Translations under genes and position numbers: made by a program | In this document: positions 46,430-55,968 of the stretch, piece after piece | Layout: the number at the start of each line of letters is the position of its first letter | Position numbering within the stretch: the stretch's first letter is position 1 | NCBI GenBank assembly: GCA_015143295.1 | Contig: CM026563.1 | Coordinates: 7,302,531 to 7,366,530, forward strand | Source of the DNA: Tetracentron sinense | Lineage: Eukaryota > Streptophyta > Magnoliopsida > Trochodendrales > Trochodendraceae | Reading direction: 5' to 3' | DNA length: 64,000 bases | The notes under the pieces: generated by a model | Database searches by the model: none | Told to the model about the DNA's origin: nothing | The model's input: only the letters and a program-made list of their open reading frames with translations

Positions 46430-47230
46430 ATCGAGTTACAGAGAAGAGACAGGAGCTATCCTCCTCCCGAAACCAGTTACGGTCTACGAGAGATGGGGAA
46501 CAGCGAAATTTCTTTCGCGATGGGATATATGATTGGGATCCCGTGCATTAGTGTTGGTCCTGCAGCCTTGTACGTAGGGCCCGCCGTGACAACGGGCGGG
46601 TTCGGGCCAGGCCCGATTAATAAACAGGTTAGGCCGGACCCAATTAATAAATAGGCCGGCTAGTCCACTTATTAATCGAGCCGCAATTTTGTACCTATAA
46701 ACTAAACGGCTCTAGTCGGGACTCGGGAGCTCGAGAAGAAGCCTACGGAAAAGGGCCATGGGCTTTAGACACCAAGCTCATGCCCAACCCAATGACGTGG
46801 CCCATTGACACCCCTCTGGCTGATTATATAATATATTATAATTTTCCAAAATTAAAACAATCTTACAAATATATACTTTTTATAAATTTTAAGACATTAA
46901 ATTATTTTTTTTATATAAATAAATATAAAATATTAATTTCTTATTTTTAAAAAAAAATTGGCATTTTTATTTCTTTAAAAAAAAAATTTTAAGTAATTGA
47001 ATAAACTATATTTCACTATCCGTTAGATATTTATTTGAATTCGAATAATCGAATATTTAAATGAATAAAAATTCAGATATTCCTCTATCCGCTCCAAATT
47101 CGCCAAGTTACGGCAAGAGTTCCCATAACTAAAACAACATAGAGCAATAATCCTCTCCTCAAGTGAGAGTAGACTATTGCTACTCACACTTCTTTAGTTT
47201 TTAGTTGTTCTTGGATTATGATTAACAAGT
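46430..47230. other. CXIP4 upstream region, AT-rich
   Basis: A GC-rich patch (46550-46800) with 'ggcccgattaataaacagg' repeats and a terminus-like ccattgacacccct looks like half of a MITE. The remainder is AT-rich and featureless. Confidence 0.4.
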
Positions 47231-47345
47231 TTTAACCATGTGGTTAATTTTTATTTATTTTTTGATAGACTAAGATTAGATACTTTAGCACTAAGGGTAG
47301 AAGAATCCTAGCTACAGTTAAAGGGATTTAAAAGGGGACATGTAG
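47230..47345. repeat. Inverted-repeat MITE family 'ttaacc', copy
   Basis: gttaatttttatttattttt, gactaagattagatacttta and gctacagttaaagggattta, ending aaaaggggacatgt. Confidence 0.5.
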
Positions 47346-47580
47346 CAAGAAAACGGGGATGAAACGCCTTCCTTCGCTTTACCAGTAAGAGGTAATAATT
47401 TTTTTTTTTAAAAGGTTTTGGAACCAACACGTTTAATGTAAATAATAATAATAATTTTTTTTTAAAAAAACAGGGTTTTTAAATTGTAAGGAGCATTTGT
47501 AAGAAAATAAAACAGTGTAGCAGAATTTCTTAAGGACAAAAAGATAAAGGTAAGAAGATAAGAATTATGTATTAAGCATA

Positions 47581-49210
47581 CTAGTGGGCTCCATGTGCGA
47601 TGCACACATGAGAGAGAGAGAGGGGATGAAGAGAGAGTCTGAGAAGAGGGATCCGAGGGGCATATTATATATATATATATATAAACTTGAGAGACATTTT
47701 GGATTAAAAAAACTTAGAGAGACACATTGAGTATAGAAATATGACATAGGGATATTTTGAAAACCAAAAAGCATTACATGAGTGCATTTTAGGTATAGAA
47801 AAAACTGAAGGCATTTTAGTTGTATATAAACTTAAGGGACATTTTAGAAATAAAGAAAATGAAATATGGGTAAACTTTAGGAGCATTTTGGGTAAAAAAA
47901 TTTGTGTGAGGCATCTTGGGTACTGAGGGATATTTTGGAAACTAATTCGGGACATTTTGATTGTAGACAAAAACTTGAGGGCATTGTTGGAATAGAAATC
48001 TAACTTAAGAGTATTTTAAGAATACTTAAAAAAAAATTGTTCTGGCCAAGAAAATAAATAAAAATTTAATAATAAAAGGACATGATCCAACAAAACCGGT
48101 TGAACAGAGAACCGGCCACCCGACCGGTTCGACGGCTGGTATAGTTATGAAAACATTGTTTTATGTGTTAATAAGAGGCAGTTTTAGAATTAAATTAGAT
48201 TTCCATCAACTTTTAAGCCCACTTTATTTTTTGGTGAAAAAGTCTCATATATTATTAAAAATTAAAATTAATAAAAGATAATTTAGAATTAAGATAAATT
48301 CAATCAACTTTTTTTAAGTATCACTCTCTTTATTATTAGCAAAGGGGTAGTTTTGGAATTAAGGTAAAAATTAATTAACCTTTTAAATGACATTATTTTT
48401 ATATATGAGTAAAGGGCAATTTGGAAATAAATAAAATTCATTCAACGTCTTGAACTTTATATATTAGCAAAGGGGTAGTTTTAAAATTAAGGTAAAATTC
48501 AATTAACCTTTTAAATACCATTGTCTTTATATATGAGTAAATGGTAGTTTTGAAATTAAGTAAAATTCAATCAACGTCTTGAACTCATATGTGCAAAGAG
48601 CAATTTTGGAATTAAGAAAAATTCAATCAACGTTTTGAAAATTAAGTAAAATTCAATCCACGTCTTGAACTCATATGTGTAAAGATCAATTTTGGAATTA
48701 AGTATAATTCATTAACATTTTGAACTTATATGAAGAAATTGCAAATTTGGAATTAACAAAAATTTATGTAACATTTTAATTCCATATGAGTAAGGGAGAG
48801 AGAGATTGGGAAGGACCCTACTGAGTGGCATTTTGGAAAAAAAATTAAAGAATATTTTGGGTATAGAAACTTGAGGGACATTTTGGGTAAAAAAATTGTG
48901 AGGGACACCTTGAGTATAAGAACATGATGTAGGGACATTTTGAGAATTAAAAAATTTTAAAAGCATTTTGGGTATAGAAAAAATTGAGGGCATTTTGGAT
49001 ATATAAACTTGAGAGACATTTTAGAAATAAATAAAATGAAATATGGACAAACTTGTGAAAGATATTTAGGGTATAGAAATTTGGCTTAGGAGTATTTTGA
49101 AAACTAAAAAATATTTGGGGTATTATAATTATAGGAAAAAATTTAAGGACATTTTGGTTATTGAAACCTGATTTAAGGGCATTTTGAGAATAAAAACTTT
49201 AGAGACGTTA
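47581..49210 (-). mobile_element. Helitron-like 3' end with long 'cattttgg' array
   Basis: The minus strand ends in CTAG (47581-47584) before T, with the hairpin tgtgcgatgcaca (47594-47606). Inside lies about 1.5 kb built from two kinds of degenerate unit. One is 'gagggacattttgggtatag' (about 47690-48000 and 48825-49200). The other is 'aattaagtaaaattcaatca' (48180-48780), spaced every 60-90 bp. The same end and first unit type occur at 17297-17535. It encodes nothing recognisable. Confidence 0.5.
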
Positions 49211-49225
49211 TGGCTAAGAAAATAA

Positions 49226-49477
49226 AAAAATGTAGCCTTTGATGATGGTTTTAGGAAGCAGAGGATGGATTCCACGGCATTTAGGGAGTTAGCTAAATCT
49301 ATTCAGAAATTTCTGAAATTAGGAGAGGTTTACGAGAGAATCGAGAGTTCGAAGCAGCAGCAGATGTTGGAGCTAGAGAGGGAGAGGATCGAGTGTACAA
49401 AGGATCTTGAATTCTTGAGGATGCATATGTTTATGGAAGCTCAGCTTGAGATTGAAAAGATGAAGCGCCCGAAGTAA
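49226..49477 (+). pseudogene. 3' exon fragment of a trihelix transcription factor
   Basis: The open frame [42 protein letters not shown] and [18 protein letters not shown] matches the C-terminal coiled-coil end of plant trihelix (ASIL-like) factors. In these the segment follows the MYB/SANT-like DNA-binding domain. Nothing of that domain is found upstream; the frame starts at the edge of the repeat array. It is therefore a truncated copy, or an exon cut off from its gene. The stop is at 49475-49477. Confidence 0.7.
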
Positions 49478-49479
49478 GC

Positions 49480-51127
49480 TTCCGCAACAGGTGAACTTTA
49501 TAATCATTTTCTTTTCCTATTAATAAATTTGATTTCTCAGTACTGTTCATGGAATGATTGATTAATTTGATCATTGTGTTTTTAGACTGTTTCTGTTTTT
49601 CCCTATTCACATGGAGAACTGTCCCGAAATTAGATGTTAGAAATGCATAAATGGGTTTGAAGGCCAAGAAAAATGATGTTGTTCTTTAGGGGAAATGGAA
49701 AGAGAAACTAATTTGGAAAAGTTACATATGGGAATTTTGTTGTTTCAGTGTTCTTCAATGTGAAGGGAGATATCAGTGATCTAATAAAGGCAGAGAATTA
49801 GCTAGTATGGTATAGGTGTCTAAATATGTATCAGTAGCATCCGGCCTATAAAAAAATGCTTGAATGGTGTTGAACCACTGATCATGGCAAGCTTTCTGCA
49901 CAATGTGCTTCTTATTCACTGTGTGGTGCCTGATAATTGTCTTGGCAAGCTCTTTGTTTGTGGTTTCCTACTCAAGTTATGGCACGTCCAATATGTTCCA
50001 TTTTGTATGCCCTTTTCTTGAATTATTATAATTCATTGTTATTGATAAAAAAAATGTCCAATATGTGTTGTATCAATGAAGATACAATGATCATCGTCTA
50101 TGATTTGTGATAAGAGTCTTTGTCTTTAAAAGGCATGTAAGGCTTATGTCTTGAGATGAAGATCAAATAAAATGCCTTGAAGCTCAACCTTTAAGGCTCA
50201 AATCCCTTGAGTCTCACGCGTCAAAGTGCGAGATTTGCATGAGTAGCACACATTAGGTTTGGAGGCTCACCTTATGTCTGAGGCATGTGTCTCATTCATT
50301 AATGAAAAATGGGATTCTAATGATAAAATTGGGACTTAAAAATTAGTTTTTATTATTTGTTTGTTTAAAATATAAATGAACACTTCATTTGTTATGTTTA
50401 GCTTAATTAGGGATTTTGAAAGACTGTTGAATCTCCAATTCTCATTTAGAATATCCCTAGTAGACATTGAAGAATTTAAGTCATTGGTCTATATATAGTG
50501 TACTTTTTCGTGTCTTCTTTGCGATTGAGGGAGTGTGAGGCTTATGCCTTACGCATTTGGTGGCCCTAGTGCTACGGCTCACACTTTCACCTTATAAATT
50601 CAGGTTTGTGAAAGTGTGAGCACACATTAGCTTCTGCATGCTTGACTGGTGTTGAACCATTGGATTTGGTTGACATGTGCAACAGAAATTTGGATTTGTG
50701 AGACTAACTGCATGAATCTCTTAGGAATGGTTGCAGACTACTTGCAGTTGTCACTTAAAAATCACTGATTCCTTCCTCCTAGTCAAAATGACTTATTATT
50801 TTTTATTATTGTTGCCGGTTCTACTTCTACATATTGCCATTATAGTTACTATGGTGTGTTCCTGCATAGTTTTCTTGAAGAGAATCTAATAAGTCATCAT
50901 GTTTTAGCCTTTGTTATTTTAAGATGTAGCTTGTGGAACTTCTCGTGGATAAGATTGTGGCATCTGAATGTGTGAGAATCGGCTGGAAGGTTATAGCTCA
51001 GTGAATTTTTCATCATTCTGCACATATCCACTAGTTCAGCTATGAGATAGTAGAAGCTGCAGAATAAGTGGGTCTGTTCTTATTGGTTTTTCTTCCAAGA
51101 CTTAGGGAATGCTAGGGGAAGTAAGTA
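49480..51127. other. Intergenic DNA with a diverged hAT-like copy
   Basis: 50110-50600 carries ttaaaaggcatgtaaggctt, cttgagtctcacg and a mirrored gtgaggcttatgccttacgc, a diverged copy of the element at 4333. No gene is supported elsewhere. Confidence 0.45.
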
Positions 51128-51132
51128 GGTTG

Positions 51133-54100
51133 TGTTAAACAATCCAATGAAATAAAGAGAAACACAAAAAATAAGAAAAGAGGAGGCTAGGGTTTCATTG
51201 ATGCTATCTAATACAATCAAAATACTAAAAAAGTATTTAACCTAAATACAAAGAGACTATATATAGGCTAAAGAAAGGAAGCTGAAAAGGCAGGTAAATA
51301 AAATGACTATTCTACCCTTAATAAACAACCCTATATTTCTTAACATCCCCCCTCAAACTCACGATGCGGCAGCTACAAGCATCGAGAGTTTGCCAACTAA
51401 AAAATGAAAACGGGAAATAGAATGCGACTTGGTAAAGAAATCTGCAATCTGCAAAGAAGAAGGAACAAAAGGCAAAGTAATGGTGTCATGCTTGAGATGA
51501 TGACGAGTAAGGTGACAATCGATCTCAATGTGCTTGGTTCGTTCATGAAAAACCGAGTTGTGAGCAATCTGAATAGAACTCTGGTTGTCACAATACATAA
51601 GAGTGGGATGAGAAAGAGAAACCCCCATATCTGCAAGTAACCAACATAACCAAACAATCTCGTTGGTAGTAGATGCCATAGCACGATATTCTGCTTCGGT
51701 TGAAGATTGAGAAACAATAGATTGTTTCTTGCTCTTCCAAGAAATAAGAGAATCACCCAAAAAGATACAGAAACCAGTAACAGACTTGCGATCTGTAGGA
51801 TCACTGCCATGATCAGCATCAGAGTATGCACGCAGCTCCAAGGAAGAGGTGGATGGAAGTAAGAGACTCTGAAAGACTGTACCCCGAAGATATCGCAAAA
51901 TACGAAGAACAGCTGCCCAATGAACTGTAGTAGGAGAAGCAACAAACTGACTAACAACATGAACAGCATATGCAATATCTGGACGAGTTATAGTGAGATA
52001 TACCAAGCTCCCAACAATAGTACGGTATAAAGTAGGATCTGACAAAGATATACCATCAGACGAAGAATACTTTGCGTTAACCTCAATGGGAGTATCAACA
52101 GTCTTATTATCAGTAAGTCTAGCCCGCTCAAGAATATCTGCAACATATTTCGACTGAGAAAGAAGATAACCTCTGGGTGAGTATGCTACCTCAATACCCA
52201 AGAAATATCGTAGGGAACCCAAATCCTTCATTTCAAACTGTCTAGCTAACTCTGTCTTCAAAACTGAAATGCCATCAATATCATCACCAGTAATAATCAT
52301 GTCATCAACATATAAAGAAAGAATGATACGACCTGCATCAGTACACTTAACAAAGAGAGCAGAATCATGACTACTAGGAGCAAATCCAAGGGAAGAGATC
52401 ACAACAGAAAATTTCTCAAACCAAGCACGAGGTGCTTGTTTAAGACCATATAACGCTTTCTTGAGCTTGCAAACATACCCAGAATCATGAGAAACACCAG
52501 CAGGGGGCACCATATAAACTTCTTCTTGAAGATCTCCATTCAAGAAGGCATTTTTAACATCAAGTTGAGAGATATGCCACTGACGAACCGAAGCTACTGC
52601 AATAAGAGTACGAATAGTAGTCATTTTCGCAACAGGAGCAAATGTCTCCTCATAATCCATACCATACTGTTGAGAGTACCCTTTTGCAACTAATCTAGCT
52701 TTGTATCGCTCAATAGATCCATCAGAATTAGTCTTGATCTTATACACCCAACGACAACCAACAACACTCTTACCAGGAGGTAGAGGAACCAAATCCCAAG
52801 TACCTGTCTTATGCAAAGCAGAAAGTTCCTCATCCATAGCTTGCTGCCAAAGAGGATCAAGAATTGCCTCTTTATAGGAAGAGGGCTCAGAGAGACAATG
52901 AATAGAAGCTAAAAAGGAAGTAAAAGATGAAGAATAACAAGAATAAGCAAAATCTGGTAACTTTGTGGACTTACGAATGCGTATGGATTGACGTAGAGGT
53001 GGATCCACAATCTCAGACGGAGCTTGATGGACCATAGGAGAAGAGGGAGCTTCAGGTGTGCCGGAGAGCAAAGTGTCAGTACCTGCAGAATGATCAGTAC
53101 GAATCCGTCGAGTATAATGTAAAGGTAACGGGGGAAGAACATGAGAAGGGGTATTTGAAGTACTAGGAACCTGAGATGACAAACTATCAGAATCCTCAGA
53201 AAAAGGATCTATACGAAGAAGATCAGATCTAGTCAAAGCATGAGTGGTGGATGGAATAGAGAAGAAAGGTATATGTTCGAGAAAAACAACATGACGAGAC
53301 ACATAAAGTTTCTGAGTAATTGGATCAAAACAACGATACCCCTTTTTACCTTCACCATAACCAAGAAAGACACAAATAACAGATCGAGAGGACAACTTGC
53401 TGCGTTCTACATGAGGACGAAGAACGAAACAAGTACAACCAAAAACTCTAAAGAAAGAATAATCAGGAGCATACCCATACAACTTTTCGAAAGGAGACAG
53501 ACCTGAAATATGAGAAGATGGAATTGTATTAATCAAACTTACAGCAGTAAGAACAGCTTCACCCCAAAACACACTAGGAACTGAGGCAGATAACAAAAGA
53601 GAACGAGCTGTTTCAACAATATGCCTATGTTTTCTTTCAGCAACACCATTTTGTTCAGGAGTATCTGTACACGAAGTTTGGTGAATAGTTCCATCTAAGG
53701 CAAGCAACTCACAAAATTTATGAGAAGTGTATTCCCCACCCAAATCACACCTAAAACATTTTATAACAGCAGAATGTTGAGTTTTGACAAGAGCTCGAAA
53801 GGCTGTATATATCTCAAAGAATTCAGAACGATGTTTCATTAAATAAACCCAACAATAACGAGTATGATCATCAATAAAAGAAACATAATATCGAGACCCT
53901 CCTTTTGTGGCAACAGGAGAAGGTCCCCATACATCAGAATGAATCAAATCAAATGGAGAAGAAGAAACAGAAATACTTCGATTAAAAGGTAAAGCTGAAA
54001 ATTTTGCCAGTTTACATCCACTACAATCAGAAATATCATGATTTTGCAAATTTCCTAAAACCCCTGTAGATGCCAAAAATCTCAAACGAGAAGACGAAAC

Positions 54101-55963
54101 ATGACCAAGACGAGAATGCCATAAATAAAAACTAGAAGAAGAAGAACTCAAGTGAAAAGAAGACAAATCAACACTAGTAGCAGCAGCAACTGGCACTTTT
54201 AACTCATCCAAAATATATAGTCCCCCCTTCCTACGGCCTGTCCCAATCAGCTTCTGAGACTGCAGATCCTGCACATAACAAGAAGAAGATGAAAAGGTGA
54301 CTAAATTACCAGAATCACATAATTGACCAACAGAAGCAAGATTTAATGTGAGTTTCGGAATATGATAAACATTAGGGAGAGACAAGTGAGGCGTGACAAC
54401 AGAGCCAACACCTGCTAAAGGCATAGGAGTGCCATCAGCAGTCATGACAGGAATAGAAGACGAAGGAGATACAGAAGCAAAAGACGAAGAATCTGGAGAC
54501 ATATGATGTGAAGCTCCAGAATCCAAGACCCATATAGAAGATGACATACCTGAAGAACTGTGAGGCAACTGACCTACGTAAGAAGAAGCAGACATAGCTT
54601 GTGGCTGTGAGTAGAGAAACTTCTGAAATTGCTCAGCCAGAGTACTAGGATCGGTGAAAGGACCTGATGAAACTACTGCTGCAGTATTAGACTGTGGTGG
54701 TTCGTAACCCTGAAGTGGTCTATAAGCATTAGATTGTGACTGGTTGCCAGGCTTCCAAGCTTGAGATTGCTGCTGTGATTGATTCTGTTGTCTCAACTTA
54801 GGACATTGAGCCTTCCAATGGCCTTTCTGCTTACAGAAACTGCACTCGTCAAAGACAACTCTTGTATAAGGCTTATTCTGATTATTAGAGGGTGGCTTAG
54901 AAGGTACTACTAACACAGAAGGATTAGAAGTAGAAAGAATTCCCTTTTCAGAATGAGACTTAAGACGTATTGCTTCAGCCAATAACTCACTGACAACTGA
55001 GTCAACAGAAGGAAGTGGAGAACGATGCAAAATTGAACCTCTAAGTCCTTCAAAATCACTGCGAAGTGCCGTTAAAAATTGTACCAACCGTTGCTGCTCT
55101 CTACGATCAATATAGGCACCACATGCCTTTAATTCTGTCGATTCTGTAAGAGCCAATTGATCCCAAAGATCTGTCATAGCAGAATAAAACTCCTGAATAC
55201 TCATCTTCTTCTGCTGAAGAGCTCGTATGTCATTCTCTAATTGATATTGCTTTGCAAAATTTGATTGAGTGAATAACCTCTGTAGATGATCCCAAACCTC
55301 CTTTGCTGTCTCATACTTCGCCAACTGTGTACCTATGGAATGTTCAACAGAATTGTTAATCCAAGTAATAATTTTCGCATTGTTTGCTTCCCAGGCATCT
55401 ATCAAAGTTTCATAACCCTCATCAGTATTCTTGGGTTTCACAGAAGTTCCACTAACATATCCCCACATCTTTTTACCCTTAAGAAAATTTTTCATCACAT
55501 AACTCCAATACGAATAATTCTTTCCATCCAATCTCACACTCACAGACTGAAGCGAATCGTCTCTTTCACCCGCTATAATAGAGAAACAAAGAAAACCAGA
55601 ACGCAAAAGAAAGAAAAACGAAATACCAGATTGCGAAACGAAATACCAGATTACGATGCGAGATACCAGATTGCAGAAACTGTACGAACACCCTCTCGAA
55701 AGCTGTGTTTGAGATTAAACTTCCTCCCATGAAATTTAGCTTTGATACCATGTTAAACAATCCAATGAAATAAAGAGAAACACAAAAAATAAGAAAAGAG
55801 GAGGCTAGGGTTTCATTGATGCTATCTAATACAATCAAAATACTAAAAAAGTATTTAACCTAAATACAAAGAGACTATATATAGGCTAAAGAAAGGAAGC
55901 TGAAAAGGCAGGTAAATAAAATGACTATTCTACCCTTAATAAACAACCCTATATTTCTTAACA
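51133..55963 (-). mobile_element. Complete Ty1/copia retrotransposon
   Basis: The LTRs (51133-51345 and 55751-55963) are both 213 bp, start TG and end CA, and read as identical. A 5 bp target duplication, GGTTG, flanks the element (51128-51132 and 55964-55968). In minus orientation the 5' LTR is followed by tggtatcaaagc (55739-55750), a primer-binding site for initiator tRNA-Met. The 3' LTR is preceded by the polypurine tract gagtttgagggggga. The LTR has a TATA box (ctatatatag). The internal region holds one uninterrupted polyprotein frame. At 4.83 kb it is compact. Confidence 0.97.
51359..55606 (-). CDS. Copia Gag-Pol polyprotein, intact
   Basis: 1415 residues in a single frame. Order: Gag (UBN2-type, about 20-210), CCHC zinc knuckle (CSFCKQKGHWKAQC, 255-268), protease with DSG at 362-364, and gag-pre-integrase (LWHSRLGH near 495). 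Integrase has D558, D621 and E657 (35-residue D-E spacing). Reverse transcriptase has the catalytic YVDD at 1099-1102, and RNase H has D1263, E1304 and D1340. All expected catalytic residues are present. The first ATG at 55606 follows the primer-binding site by about 130 bp. Slight departures, such as YSDADHGSD where ADWAGD is usual, are not expected to abolish activity. It could be autonomous. Confidence 0.96.
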   Translation of the reverse strand: MRSGFLCFSIIAGERDDSLQSVSVRLDGKNYSYWSYVMKNFLKGKKMWGYVSGTSVKPKNTDEGYETLIDAWEANNAKIITWINNSVEHSIGTQLAKYETAKEVWDHLQRLFTQSNFAKQYQLENDIRALQQKKMSIQEFYSAMTDLWDQLALTESTELKACGAYIDRREQQRLVQFLTALRSDFEGLRGSILHRSPLPSVDSVVSELLAEAIRLKSHSEKGILSTSNPSVLVVPSKPPSNNQNKPYTRVVFDECSFCKQKGHWKAQCPKLRQQNQSQQQSQAWKPGNQSQSNAYRPLQGYEPPQSNTAAVVSSGPFTDPSTLAEQFQKFLYSQPQAMSASSYVGQLPHSSSGMSSSIWVLDSGASHHMSPDSSSFASVSPSSSIPVMTADGTPMPLAGVGSVVTPHLSLPNVYHIPKLTLNLASVGQLCDSGNLVTFSSSSCYVQDLQSQKLIGTGRRKGGLYILDELKVPVAAATSVDLSSFHLSSSSSSFYLWHSRLGHVSSSRLRFLASTGVLGNLQNHDISDCSGCKLAKFSALPFNRSISVSSSPFDLIHSDVWGPSPVATKGGSRYYVSFIDDHTRYCWVYLMKHRSEFFEIYTAFRALVKTQHSAVIKCFRCDLGGEYTSHKFCELLALDGTIHQTSCTDTPEQNGVAERKHRHIVETARSLLLSASVPSVFWGEAVLTAVSLINTIPSSHISGLSPFEKLYGYAPDYSFFRVFGCTCFVLRPHVERSKLSSRSVICVFLGYGEGKKGYRCFDPITQKLYVSRHVVFLEHIPFFSIPSTTHALTRSDLLRIDPFSEDSDSLSSQVPSTSNTPSHVLPPLPLHYTRRIRTDHSAGTDTLLSGTPEAPSSPMVHQAPSEIVDPPLRQSIRIRKSTKLPDFAYSCYSSSFTSFLASIHCLSEPSSYKEAILDPLWQQAMDEELSALHKTGTWDLVPLPPGKSVVGCRWVYKIKTNSDGSIERYKARLVAKGYSQQYGMDYEETFAPVAKMTTIRTLIAVASVRQWHISQLDVKNAFLNGDLQEEVYMVPPAGVSHDSGYVCKLKKALYGLKQAPRAWFEKFSVVISSLGFAPSSHDSALFVKCTDAGRIILSLYVDDMIITGDDIDGISVLKTELARQFEMKDLGSLRYFLGIEVAYSPRGYLLSQSKYVADILERARLTDNKTVDTPIEVNAKYSSSDGISLSDPTLYRTIVGSLVYLTITRPDIAYAVHVVSQFVASPTTVHWAAVLRILRYLRGTVFQSLLLPSTSSLELRAYSDADHGSDPTDRKSVTGFCIFLGDSLISWKSKKQSIVSQSSTEAEYRAMASTTNEIVWLCWLLADMGVSLSHPTLMYCDNQSSIQIAHNSVFHERTKHIEIDCHLTRHHLKHDTITLPFVPSSLQIADFFTKSHSISRFHFLVGKLSMLVAAAS

Positions 55964-55968
55964 GGTTG

